Part shown: positions 1 through 8,680 of the stretch, piece after piece
Numbering within the stretch: position 1 is the stretch's first letter
How the letters are laid out: every line of letters starts with the position of its first letter
Origin: Lachnospiraceae bacterium
GTDB taxonomy: Bacteria > Bacillota > Clostridia > Lachnospirales > Lachnospiraceae
DNA: 52,397 nt
Direction: 5' to 3'
Assembly: GCA_015056925.1 (NCBI GenBank)
Contig: SVFJ01000015.1
Location: 1-52,397 of the forward strand
Program-made: the position numbers and the translations under genes
The notes under the pieces: generated by a model
Database searches by the model: none
The model's input: the letters and a program-made list of their open reading frames with translations, nothing else
Told to the model about the DNA's origin: nothing

Positions 1-325
1 TATACGGTATCTTCATGCATCGACTACATAAATTACCATATATGTTTGGCTTTATCGTATATGTTAAAACAACCGACGGCTTAACCATCTTTAACATACT
101 CCAATATTTATGCAATAGAGCAAAATCTCGTATAGGATTCACTCCACGTCTATCTATTGGCGTATGATGCAAAATACATCCTTCTTCTGCTAACTGCGGT
201 ACCTTATCTGCATCGGGCAGACTTACATGTACCTCATAATTCTCTAACAGCTTCAACAACAATTCATTTCTAAAATCATACAAACCGCTTGCTGAATTTG
301 CCAGTATCAATACTCTCTTTTTCAT
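1..325 (-). CDS. Glycosyltransferase family 4 (PglA-like), N-terminal part
   Basis: This gene runs off the left edge; only its first 108 or so codons are present. Translation from the ATG at 325 begins MKKRVLILANSASGLYDFR and contains VVLTYTIKPNIYGN, both typical of the N-terminal Rossmann half of GT4 enzymes that add the second sugar in Pgl-type glycans (WbpU/PglA/CapM-like). The donor is probably a UDP-HexNAc, added to an undecaprenyl-diphosphate-linked amino sugar on the cytoplasmic face; this is inference from the family and from the pglF/E/C-like genes upstream. The start lies 4 bases past the stop of the ATP-grasp gene, so the two are probably co-transcribed. The C-terminal nucleotide-sugar binding half is outside the window. 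Confidence 0.8.
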   Translation of the reverse strand, partial: MKKRVLILANSASGLYDFRNELLLKLLENYEVHVSLPDADKVPQLAEEGCILHHTPIDRRGVNPIRDFALLHKYWSMLKMVKPSVVLTYTIKPNIYGNLCSRCMKIPY

Positions 326-329
326 AGTT

Positions 330-1301
330 TCACTCTTTTATCTCATCCACCAGCATAAGCTCGTTATATTTCATCATAACCTTCCCTAGCGCATACTTTC
401 CAATATGCTTGGGATTAGCAGCCCCTGCAAGGTTATTTTTTATCAAAGTCATGTGGTCTGCACCACACTCATATGCATGAGGATATCCGCCACCAAATCT
501 CGGATTCACCTCTGAGAAATAATAAATACCATTCTTTTCAAAAATATCTATATCTATCTGACCAATAAATCCGTTTTCCTTCACAAAGCGTTCTACTTCT
601 TCAAATAAATGCTCATCTGCAAAGGAAACTGCCTTATCTGTCTCTCCTGCTCTCATTACCAGCTTCTTCTTAGTAAATATTGATACAACCTCTTTACTTA
701 TCATATCAATATAACAGTCTACACCGATTTCCTGACCATCCATATACTCCTGAATCAACATCTGTTCTCCCTGATGAAACAAGAACTCTACAGTCTCCTT
801 ATCATCAGCCCTGGAAATATGAAGGCTGGCGCTTCCCTTCATCGGTTTCACAAATACAGGGTAAGAAACCTCACCTACCTCTACCGCCTGATAGAAGCTA
901 TTCAAATCAATATAGGACTTAGCACATGGATAACCATGCTCCTTCATCCAACAATACATTTCCCATTTATTCAAAGTTCTTTCGCACAGTTCATAGGAGG
1001 ACTCAATTACCGTAACTCCTAGCTTAGCAAACTCCTTCTCATGCTTTGCAATAAGCGAAAGCTCAGGGTCAATCAAAGAGAGCACTCCATTGATATTCTC
1101 TTTTCTGCAAATATCAAAAATAATATCCATATACCCAGGCTCAGTAATTCTTGGTACAATATAATATCCATCTGCTTCATATATTGCAGGCGCATACGGA
1201 CTACAATCGGTCGCTACAATCTTACCCACACCTGCAAATGTCTTCTTAAAGTATTGCACTACCTTATCCCTTGTACCTGCACTTAATATTAACAAATTCA
1301 T
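330..1301 (-). CDS. ATP-grasp ligase (CarB/PylC-like)
   Basis: This 323-residue protein has an N-terminal pre-ATP-grasp Rossmann domain (residues 1-105, opening MNLLILSAGTRDKVV) and an ATP-grasp domain. Visible motifs are FVKPMKGSAS near 150-159 (nucleotide-binding lysine), QEYMDGQEIGVD near 184-195, and EVNPRFGGG near 264-272 (Mg-binding Glu and Asn). The family activates a carboxylate as an acyl phosphate and joins it to an amine or thiol. It is too short to be carbamoyl-phosphate synthase. It follows the PLP enzyme by 3 bases in a Pgl-like operon, so a reasonable inference is that it forms an amide on a 4-amino sugar or glycan precursor. Its true substrates are unknown. A GAGAGGA ribosome site precedes the ATG. 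Confidence 0.8.
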   Translation of the reverse strand: MNLLILSAGTRDKVVQYFKKTFAGVGKIVATDCSPYAPAIYEADGYYIVPRITEPGYMDIIFDICRKENINGVLSLIDPELSLIAKHEKEFAKLGVTVIESSYELCERTLNKWEMYCWMKEHGYPCAKSYIDLNSFYQAVEVGEVSYPVFVKPMKGSASLHISRADDKETVEFLFHQGEQMLIQEYMDGQEIGVDCYIDMISKEVVSIFTKKKLVMRAGETDKAVSFADEHLFEEVERFVKENGFIGQIDIDIFEKNGIYYFSEVNPRFGGGYPHAYECGADHMTLIKNNLAGAANPKHIGKYALGKVMMKYNELMLVDEIKE

Positions 1302-1304
1302 AAA

Positions 1305-2276
1305 TTATTTTCCTCTCTTATACTCATCATCATTTAATGAATCAAAGAACAGTGGCGTACCACCTGTATGAATGAAAAGAATCTTTTTTCCCTTTATACC
1401 ATGCTCTTCTATATAACAACACATTCCGTAATATGCTTTTCCTACATATGTAGCATCCATTGGAATCCCTTCCTGCGCCATTATCTTTTGAATCATTTTG
1501 ATTTCATCCAAAGAACTCTCCCCATAGCCACCTAACCTATAGTCATCCACGAATACTAAATCATCTTCTCTATATAATTCTTCAAACCGACTACCAAGAT
1601 ACTCATGTATACTTTCTCTAACCACCTGTCTTCCTCTATCACCTTCTCTTGCAATGCTGATTCCGACAATTTTTCTTTCATAGTCTTTGTTCAGTATTTT
1701 TCCACACACAAGTCCTGCCTGTGTAGTTCCTGTGCCTGACGCATGAAAAATATAATCAAAATGTATATTTTCTTCTCTTTCATATGCAAGAATCTCTTGA
1801 TATACCTTCACATATGCTTCTGTTCCAAGCTTACCATGACCGCCGCCCATGATAAAATAAGGCAGCTTTCCTGCCTGCATATATTCCTTCTTTCTTTTTT
1901 CAATTGTATTTGCAACCTCTGTAATCGGACAATATTCTATCTTTGCTCCAAACTGCTGTACCAACTTCGTATTATACAAAGGCTCTTCATGCCCCTCTGG
2001 TGAAATCACATGGCAGGGAAGCCCCATAGCATATGCCATATTGGCAATGACTCTGCAATGATTTGATGCATTACTACCATATGTCATAATCACATCTGCA
2101 TTTTTCTCTTTGATATCCCGATAAAACTCACAAGCTTTTCTTGCCTTATTCCCACCAAAGCTAAATGGAATCATATCATCCCTTTTTATCCAGAAATCAT
2201 TTTCTCCCACATTCTCCTGCATAGGTACAATTGGTGTTCCATTCCATCCTGTCTCAAAAATTCTGATTTTCTTCAT
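1305..2276 (-). CDS. PLP-dependent enzyme, ACC deaminase / D-cysteine desulfhydrase family
   Basis: This is a fold-type II PLP enzyme of 323 residues. GGNKARK (Lys near 44) is the predicted Schiff-base lysine, YGSNASNHCR near 66-75 is the substrate carboxylate loop, HASGTGTTQAGL near 178-189 is the PLP-phosphate loop, and HTGGTP lies near the C-terminus. Known relatives deaminate 1-aminocyclopropane-1-carboxylate or D-cysteine; the actual amino-acid substrate here is not evident. The open frame extends upstream to 2312, but the ATG at 2276 has a clear AAGGAG 6 bases upstream, so that start was chosen; it overlaps the sugar transferase gene by 23 bases. The position between pglC-like and ATP-grasp genes suggests it supplies or modifies an amino-acid-like building block for the glycan. 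Confidence 0.8.
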   Translation of the reverse strand: MKKIRIFETGWNGTPIVPMQENVGENDFWIKRDDMIPFSFGGNKARKACEFYRDIKEKNADVIMTYGSNASNHCRVIANMAYAMGLPCHVISPEGHEEPLYNTKLVQQFGAKIEYCPITEVANTIEKRKKEYMQAGKLPYFIMGGGHGKLGTEAYVKVYQEILAYEREENIHFDYIFHASGTGTTQAGLVCGKILNKDYERKIVGISIAREGDRGRQVVRESIHEYLGSRFEELYREDDLVFVDDYRLGGYGESSLDEIKMIQKIMAQEGIPMDATYVGKAYYGMCCYIEEHGIKGKKILFIHTGGTPLFFDSLNDDEYKRGK

Positions 2277-2901
2277 TCTGCTCCTTTTTATGGAATTCTC
2301 TGTATACATCAAAATCCATTACAGTCTGCGAGTCTCCCGAAAGAGTCCCCGAACGTTTAATAACCTTCCCTACTGTCATACAGATAATCTTTATATCCAT
2401 TTTAAAACTAAGCTTCTCAACATACTCTAAATCATATGCAAATCTTGCCTCCCAGCCAAGGGCATTTCTACCATTCACCTGAGCCAAACCAGTTAGTCCC
2501 GGTTTAACATCATGCCTATGCCGTTCCTCTTCAGTATAATATGGCAAATATCTGACCAATAATGGTCTTGGCCCAATTATGCTCATATCTCCCTTTAAAA
2601 TATTGATTAACTCAGGTAATTCATCCAAGCTTGTAGAACGTAAAAGTTTACCAAACCTTGTTAAACGCATCTCATCGGACAAGAGCTTCCCTTCTGCATC
2701 TCTTTTATCAGCCATCGTACGAAACTTATATAAACGAAAAACCTTTTCATGCAATCCAGGTCTATCTTGACAGAAAATAATAGGTGAACCGAGTTTGCAT
2801 CTTACCAATATTGCAACAATCAATAACACAGGACTTAATGCTATCAATGCTGTTAGCGAAATAACAATATCTAACAATCTCTTGATAAATCTACGATACA
2901 T
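2254..2901 (-). CDS. pglC: Small initiating phosphoglycosyl transferase (PglC-like)
   Basis: This 215-residue monotopic phosphoglycosyl transferase transfers a phospho-sugar from a UDP-sugar to undecaprenyl phosphate at the inner face of the membrane. It has one N-terminal re-entrant hydrophobic helix (about 8-34), the FCQDRPG motif (43-49), YKFRTM (58-63), a catalytic Asp-Glu pair in SLDELPEL (93-94) and GDMSIIGPRPLL. Size matches PglC, EpsL and WcaJ catalytic domains without the N-terminal extension. It lies directly after pglE- and pglF-like genes, which fits a diNAcBac-like phospho-sugar as substrate (inference). A second, long initiating transferase is at 36055. The RBS AAAGGAATT precedes the ATG. 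Confidence 0.88.
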   Translation of the reverse strand: MYRRFIKRLLDIVISLTALIALSPVLLIVAILVRCKLGSPIIFCQDRPGLHEKVFRLYKFRTMADKRDAEGKLLSDEMRLTRFGKLLRSTSLDELPELINILKGDMSIIGPRPLLVRYLPYYTEEERHRHDVKPGLTGLAQVNGRNALGWEARFAYDLEYVEKLSFKMDIKIICMTVGKVIKRSGTLSGDSQTVMDFDVYREFHKKEQNEENQNF

Positions 2902-2919
2902 GACAATTCCTTTCTACCC

Positions 2920-4059
2920 CTATTTCCTTAACAGACCGCAAATAATTCCAATAATCTTCTCCATATCCTCAGGGGTGTTCTTAATATCACTTGGCAGACA
3001 CACACCTCTGTTAAATATATCCTCGCCAACACTGATACCACCCTCATTATGATTCATAAAATCACAGCCTGCGAATACCGGCTGTAAATGCATCGGCTTC
3101 CATATTGGTCTTGACTCTATGTTCTCTGCCTCTAAAGCATCCATAATCTCATTTACAGACACCACACATCCCTCACGCAAGGTAATGCAGGACAACCAGT
3201 TATTGGAATCTCCATCCGGATTCATCGGATTCATGGTAATATCCTTGATATCAGCAAACGCCTCTTGATACTGTCTGTAAATCTCGTTCTTACGCTGCTT
3301 ATGTTCTTCCAGATGTAACAGCTGTCCTCTGCCAATGCCCGCTACTACATTACTCATTCTATAATTATAGCCTATCTTGGAATGCTGATAATGTCTTGCC
3401 TGGTCTCTTGCCTGTGTAGAAAGATTTCTCGCTTCACGAATCAATGCCTCATCATCCGCTACCAACATACCACCACCTGAGGTTGTAATAATCTTATTGC
3501 CATTGAAGGAATAAATACCAAACTTTCCAAAAGTACCGGTCTGCTGTCCCTTGTAGGTAGATGACAATGACTCTGCCGCATCTTCTATCAACGGTACATT
3601 ATGCTCCTTACAAATCTCCATAATCTCATCAAGCTTTGCCGGTGTTCCATATAAATGTACACAAATAACTGCCTTTGGATTAGGATACTTCTCAAATGCC
3701 TTTCTAAGTGCCTTTGGTGACATATTCCATGTATCCGGCTCCGCATCAATAAATACAGGTGTCGCCTTCTCATAACAAATAGGATTACACGTAGCGGAAA
3801 AGGTCAAATCAGATACAAAAACAACATCTCCCTGCCCGATACCTAACAATTTAACTGCCAAATGGATTGCTGCTGTACCTGCACTGAGTGCCGCTGCATA
3901 GCCACAACCTGTGTATTTTACTATCTCCTCTTCAAATGCATTTACATTTGGTCCTAATGGTGCAACCCAATTGGTATCAAATGCTTCCTGAACATACTTC
4001 TGCTCTTCCCCATGCATTGTAGGGCAGGACAAATAAATTCTTTTTTTATTCTCTGCCAT
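2920..4059 (-). CDS. pglE: UDP-4-keto-sugar aminotransferase (PglE-like, DegT/DnrJ/EryC1/StrS)
   Basis: A 379-residue PLP-dependent sugar aminotransferase that would use glutamate to aminate the 4-keto group of UDP-2-acetamido-2,6-dideoxy-4-keto-hexose. The PLP lysine is in SFNGNK (near 189), the PLP-ring aspartate in LIEDAAES (near 158-164), and the early SAGTAAIHLA segment (59-68) matches the family's phosphate-binding region. The gene sits between pglF-like and pglC-like genes with 18-26 base gaps, the same grouping as bacillosamine pathways. No PglD-type left-handed beta-helix acetyltransferase is present in this operon section, so the fate of the new amine is open. Confidence 0.87.
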   Translation of the reverse strand: MAENKKRIYLSCPTMHGEEQKYVQEAFDTNWVAPLGPNVNAFEEEIVKYTGCGYAAALSAGTAAIHLAVKLLGIGQGDVVFVSDLTFSATCNPICYEKATPVFIDAEPDTWNMSPKALRKAFEKYPNPKAVICVHLYGTPAKLDEIMEICKEHNVPLIEDAAESLSSTYKGQQTGTFGKFGIYSFNGNKIITTSGGGMLVADDEALIREARNLSTQARDQARHYQHSKIGYNYRMSNVVAGIGRGQLLHLEEHKQRKNEIYRQYQEAFADIKDITMNPMNPDGDSNNWLSCITLREGCVVSVNEIMDALEAENIESRPIWKPMHLQPVFAGCDFMNHNEGGISVGEDIFNRGVCLPSDIKNTPEDMEKIIGIICGLLRK

Positions 4060-4085
4060 TATCTCACCATACCTTTTCTATATGC

Positions 4086-5945
4086 TTAATCTTCCTTTGG
4101 AACGTAAGTCGGTACAATCTCCTGTACCAACGGTCTGATATCCTCTGTCTCCGCTTCCACCGCCAGCTTTAATGCATTTAACTGTTTAAAGAACAGCTCC
4201 TCATCAATCTCTATCGGCTTTCCTATGTGAATCAGCTTATTATCGGTATCCGTCAGCCCTTCTTCACTCATAAGAAGCTCCTCATAAAGCTTCTCACCCG
4301 GACGCAATCCCGTAAACTCAATCTTGATATCTTCATCTACCTTATAACCTGACAAACGAATCAAATTCTTTGCCAAATCCAATATTCTTACAGGCTCTCC
4401 CATATCAAGGACAAAAATCTCTCCACCCTTTGCATAAACACCTGCCTGCAATACCAAAGACACTGCCTCAGGAATCGTCATAAAATAACGGATAATATCA
4501 GGATGTGTCACCGTAACAGGGCCTCCTGCCAATATCTGCTTCTTAAAAAGCGGAATCACGCTTCCGTTACTTCCCAATACATTACCAAAACGAACTGCTA
4601 CAAACTCTGTATCATAATGTCTGTTATAGGTCTGCACAATCATCTCACAGATACGTTTGGATGCCCCCATGATATTAGTCGGGTTCACCGCCTTATCCGT
4701 TGAAATCATAACAAACTTCTTTACATCATTCTGCACTGCTGCCTGTGCTGTCTTCCATGTTCCGAATACATTATTCTTAATTGCTTCATTCGGACTGTTC
4801 TCCATAAGCGGAACATGCTTATGCGCCGCTGCATGATACACAATATCCGGACGATATTTCTGCATAATCTGATTGATTCTGCTCGTATTGCGCACGGATG
4901 CTATCAATACCACAAGATTCAGATAAGGATACTTTCGCTGAAGCTCCTGCTGTATCTCATATGCATTATTCTCATAAATATCTACAATAATCAATTGCTC
5001 CGGATGATGGCTTGCAATCTGTCTGCACAACTCGCTTCCGATAGAACCTCCACCACCGGTTACCATAACCACCTTATCACGCACATAGCTCATGATAGAA
5101 TCCAAATCAACCTTAATCGGGTCTCTTCCCAGCAAATCCTCAACATCTACATCACGAAGCTTGCTCACATTTACCTCACCGTTTACCAACTGATAAATCC
5201 CCGGTAAGGTTTTAAGCTTACAGCTGGTTTCCTGGCAAATCTCGATAAGCTCCTTCATTTGTGCTCGACTTAGGGATGGAATCGCAATTACAATCTCATC
5301 AATTCCATAAAAAGCTGCCGACTCCACAATTCTATCTCTACCGCCTACAATCTTCACTCCCTGAATATAGCGACCCCATTTCATCGTATCATCATCAATA
5401 ATACACTTAATCTTCATTGTACTGTAATTACTGTTAGCAATCTCTTTAATTACCGTATTACCCGCTTCACCGGCTCCAACTACCATTACTCTAATGGTAT
5501 TCTTCTTATTCTGATTCTTATGCTTAATTCCTCTCGCAAAACGATAAGAAAATCTGCCGAATACAGTAATACCCATTAATGCCGAAGCATACATAAACGG
5601 ATAACTCCTTGGAATCGTGTAATCCAACAATCTCATTCCTGCATAATCCAAAACAGCACACAAAAAACACGCAGCCGCAATATTCTGCGCCTCCGCAACT
5701 CCTGCAAACGCCCATAGACTATGGTATAATCTGAATGCATAAAATACAATTAATGTAATTATAATATTAATAAGCAAAAAATTTAAAACAGGGTTCAGAT
5801 AAATCTTCGGAATCGCTTTGTAATTTAGTTCAAAGCGAAGTAATAGCGGTATTATACTTGCCAGACATACTGTCATTATATCAACAATAACCAAAATAAT
5901 CCTTCGATGTATCAACTGTTTATTCATACGATTGATAAGCTTCAT
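4086..5945 (-). CDS. pglF: Membrane-bound NDP-sugar 4,6-dehydratase (PglF-like)
   Basis: A 619-residue polysaccharide biosynthesis protein of the CapD/PglF/WbpM group, which converts UDP-GlcNAc to UDP-4-keto-6-deoxy-GlcNAc. Four or so N-terminal membrane segments lie in residues 15-135, followed by a first Rossmann domain (MVVGAGEAGN near 154-163) and the catalytic short-chain dehydrogenase domain with TGGGGSIG (296-303), HAAAHKHVPLME (371-382) and STDKAVNP...MGASKR (415-431). The Met in place of the usual catalytic Tyr in the YxxxK motif is characteristic of this long subfamily. TAGGAG precedes the ATG. It is the first committed enzyme of the Pgl-like module, downstream of the O-antigen ligase gene. 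Confidence 0.9.
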   Translation of the reverse strand: MKLINRMNKQLIHRRIILVIVDIMTVCLASIIPLLLRFELNYKAIPKIYLNPVLNFLLINIIITLIVFYAFRLYHSLWAFAGVAEAQNIAAACFLCAVLDYAGMRLLDYTIPRSYPFMYASALMGITVFGRFSYRFARGIKHKNQNKKNTIRVMVVGAGEAGNTVIKEIANSNYSTMKIKCIIDDDTMKWGRYIQGVKIVGGRDRIVESAAFYGIDEIVIAIPSLSRAQMKELIEICQETSCKLKTLPGIYQLVNGEVNVSKLRDVDVEDLLGRDPIKVDLDSIMSYVRDKVVMVTGGGGSIGSELCRQIASHHPEQLIIVDIYENNAYEIQQELQRKYPYLNLVVLIASVRNTSRINQIMQKYRPDIVYHAAAHKHVPLMENSPNEAIKNNVFGTWKTAQAAVQNDVKKFVMISTDKAVNPTNIMGASKRICEMIVQTYNRHYDTEFVAVRFGNVLGSNGSVIPLFKKQILAGGPVTVTHPDIIRYFMTIPEAVSLVLQAGVYAKGGEIFVLDMGEPVRILDLAKNLIRLSGYKVDEDIKIEFTGLRPGEKLYEELLMSEEGLTDTDNKLIHIGKPIEIDEELFFKQLNALKLAVEAETEDIRPLVQEIVPTYVPKED

Positions 5946-5997
5946 ATATGCTCCTATCCAGCCATTGGTCTAACTACTCCCCGGTCACGCCAAACAG

Positions 5998-8586
5998 CTA
6001 ACCCTTATTATTGGCTTTTTCTGCAGGTCTTTGCATGAAAAGCATTTGTACCAAAAGAAACGCAAATCCTACCGGTATGCACGGATGAAACGCCCACTCT
6101 GTTACACTGATAACACCAAATGTGACTACCAGTGAAAACGCCACCAGATAAATATCATGTTTTGCACCATATCTGTAGCATGCAACAATAGAATTCCACA
6201 ATGTTAAAGCACATAATATCAGAAATACAATCCCTGTCGGTATTCCAAAATCATATGCCACCTGCAAATATGAGCTATGTGCATGCTCATATTTACTGCC
6301 ATCCTCATTCTCTACTGCCATAGAATCATGTCCCTCTATTTGCAGTGCCTGAAAATATGCTTTATAAATATCAAATCTTCCATTGCTTACATCAGAATCT
6401 GTCTCTACAACATAATTATAAACCGTATCTCCCTTTTCTACAGAAGGAGTTACTCCTGTTGAGCTTTCCTCTGATGATGCTGAATTCACTGTATCTGCTT
6501 CCCCTGCCGAGTCAGTTGTAACTGCCGAATTATCGATTGATTGTTCACTTGCAACTTGAAATCTACCAAGCAACACTGCAAAAAACCTTTCTATCGACAT
6601 ATATTTCTCCATATCGTTTGATGCGTCTCCTTCAAACACGTTATACTCGCGAAAAATCTGCCCCTGCTCGTAATTACTGTAAATCGGGTCATTGGCAACT
6701 GCCGGTACTATTCTGGTCGCCGAATAAGTTAGTGGAAAGCACAAAAACAATGCTGCTCCCAACAGAACAATTTCCTTAGCAATACGTTTCCAACGCTTCT
6801 TATACAAAATACATGCAGCAAGAAAAACAAGCACAAAATCGACTGCCGCAGTCAGCATAGCTGCACGAGACATCGTTAACAAAATACAGCTTACGCTAAC
6901 TCCCAAAATCCCCAAGCTCTTCCAGCCGCCCGACAGGAAACCTGCTCTGGTTTTCCATTGTCCGCACAGCCTTCCCCATGCTGCCCCTGTCACAACAACT
7001 AAATACATTCCGGTACAGGCAACCGTGAAAAACATTCCGCCATAACGGGATAATATCCACGCATTAAACGGGCGATGGTGCAACGAATATAACATGTAAA
7101 TTCCAAACGACACAAATATACCATTGGTAACATTCTTAAGCAGTCTGCTTCTTTCTGCCACACTCAGGTTATATAATAGCAGCACAAAAAATGGCAAGGT
7201 CGCAGTAAATACCCAAGTTCTGTCTGCTCGCCACCAGTACATAAGCACAACATACAATATCCAAACGCCAAATGAAAGCTTAGATATATTCTTCCAACAA
7301 TCCTTTTTCATACGCAGCAAGGCAAGTACCAGTACTAATCCCCATACTACAATAATTGCAGCATTTAACCTGATTACATAAAGAGCCTCTGCATCTCCCT
7401 TTGCAAACAACAAACAATATATAGCTGACACACTAACGGAAAGCAGCAACCAGATACCTGTAATGCGGCTAATTAGTGTCTTAACAGACTGCATCATTAA
7501 TAAAGCCAATCCGAAAAAGATTAACATCCATCTCGTATTCACAATATGAGTATACTCTCTCTCTGCATTTACATATAAGCATAACGAATGAAACAGCAAT
7601 CCAAAGAAAACCGTCTGCAAATAACTTCTCCAAATATTTGTTGACTGCTCCACTACCCTTTTATCTAAAAGTATTTTCTTCGTATTAGGCAGCCAGACAG
7701 CGCATGCAAATCCAACAGTCAATGCCAATATCCCAATACTGTACATCGCCTTATCGGCAATCGACCTTCCAAAGGTATCCAAAATAACCGTATAGTAAAA
7801 GACAACCAATGCCATGATTGCCATCACAACAGTAAGTATCAACTTGACCTTGCGCTTATGTTGTCTCAATAAATCATAACTGCAATCCATGAAAAACAAC
7901 ACTCCTACGTATATTACGAGAGCGCTTCCTGCTATCAATAAAAGATACCCACACGTTTTCCACCAAGCCAAAGGACTTGTATAATCAAAATCTGCAACCA
8001 AAGCTTCCTTATCATTGTAAATACCATCGATATAAAGAATCTGATTCTCTTCTACGCCAAGCTGCAATTTATCAGCAATCGGAAGAATCAAAAGTTCCTC
8101 AACTTTACGTTTGTCCTCTTCACTATCCGGAATCAGAATCTCATAATAATAGTCCTGCCCCGGTACCACATCCAAGTCCGGAGTTGCTGAAAAAGCACCT
8201 TCCTTTACAATAAGATTACATCCTGCTTCTTCCTCATAAATACATGAAAAATTGTTATCATATAACCTAAAAACAACATAATCATCCTTCTCATACTCTG
8301 CACACGACATATATAAGATTATCTGATAGATATGCTTCCCTGTAAATCTCACTCCCTGGAGCTTCTTATCCGGCTTCTTAAAATTATCTGCCGATGTATA
8401 TTCCGTCTCAGCTCCGGACTGCTGTTTGGAAACATTATGTTCCTTTACAAGCCCCATCGGCCAGATTCTAACCACTAAAACAAAAGCAAGAGTAGCAATT
8501 ATGATTTGAAGAATTGTATTTCTTCTGACATTTTGTTCTGTTAACTTCATAAAAGCAGGCATATGCATGCTCATCCTTCTCCTCAT
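5998..8586 (-). CDS. O-antigen ligase/polymerase family membrane protein (Wzy_C)
   Basis: A large polytopic protein of about 862 residues. An N-terminal membrane helix is followed by an extracytoplasmic domain of roughly 150 residues, then about ten more membrane helices and a large loop rich in Ser, Thr, Glu and Asp containing HAHSSYLQVAYDFG, typical of Wzy_C ligases. TMSRAAMLTA matches the family's SRxA segment. Such enzymes move lipid-linked glycans to an acceptor (lipid, protein or another chain) outside the membrane. The frame is open to 8637, but the ATG at 8586 has AAAGGAGGG 7 bases upstream and lies downstream of the promoter at 8650-8678, so that start is preferred. It heads the Pgl-like module and may be its ligase (inference). 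Confidence 0.8.
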   Translation of the reverse strand: MRRRMSMHMPAFMKLTEQNVRRNTILQIIIATLAFVLVVRIWPMGLVKEHNVSKQQSGAETEYTSADNFKKPDKKLQGVRFTGKHIYQIILYMSCAEYEKDDYVVFRLYDNNFSCIYEEEAGCNLIVKEGAFSATPDLDVVPGQDYYYEILIPDSEEDKRKVEELLILPIADKLQLGVEENQILYIDGIYNDKEALVADFDYTSPLAWWKTCGYLLLIAGSALVIYVGVLFFMDCSYDLLRQHKRKVKLILTVVMAIMALVVFYYTVILDTFGRSIADKAMYSIGILALTVGFACAVWLPNTKKILLDKRVVEQSTNIWRSYLQTVFFGLLFHSLCLYVNAEREYTHIVNTRWMLIFFGLALLMMQSVKTLISRITGIWLLLSVSVSAIYCLLFAKGDAEALYVIRLNAAIIVVWGLVLVLALLRMKKDCWKNISKLSFGVWILYVVLMYWWRADRTWVFTATLPFFVLLLYNLSVAERSRLLKNVTNGIFVSFGIYMLYSLHHRPFNAWILSRYGGMFFTVACTGMYLVVVTGAAWGRLCGQWKTRAGFLSGGWKSLGILGVSVSCILLTMSRAAMLTAAVDFVLVFLAACILYKKRWKRIAKEIVLLGAALFLCFPLTYSATRIVPAVANDPIYSNYEQGQIFREYNVFEGDASNDMEKYMSIERFFAVLLGRFQVASEQSIDNSAVTTDSAGEADTVNSASSEESSTGVTPSVEKGDTVYNYVVETDSDVSNGRFDIYKAYFQALQIEGHDSMAVENEDGSKYEHAHSSYLQVAYDFGIPTGIVFLILCALTLWNSIVACYRYGAKHDIYLVAFSLVVTFGVISVTEWAFHPCIPVGFAFLLVQMLFMQRPAEKANNKG

Positions 8587-8649
8587 ATACTCTCCCTCCT
8601 TTGCATACTGCTTCATTACACTCCATTTAACCAGCATAATATCTGCGAT

Positions 8650-8678
8650 ATTATATCACAATCACATCCACATGACAA
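8650..8678 (-). promoter_or_regulatory. Sigma-A-type promoter before the ligase-pglFEC unit
   Basis: On the minus strand, TTGTCA (8673-8678) and TATAAT (8650-8655) are separated by exactly 17 bases, a near-consensus vegetative promoter. It lies between the stop of the GT2 gene and the RBS of the ligase gene, giving a leader of about 55 bases. Confidence 0.7.
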
Positions 8679-8680
8679 TA

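Noticed and set aside
330-1301. Carbamoyl-phosphate synthase large subunit
   Set aside because: At 323 residues with a single ATP-grasp domain it is about one third of CarB and lies in a glycan operon.
8587-8637. Upstream in-frame start of the ligase gene at 8637
   Set aside because: No ribosome site, and it falls within a few bases of the expected transcription start of the 8650-8678 promoter.
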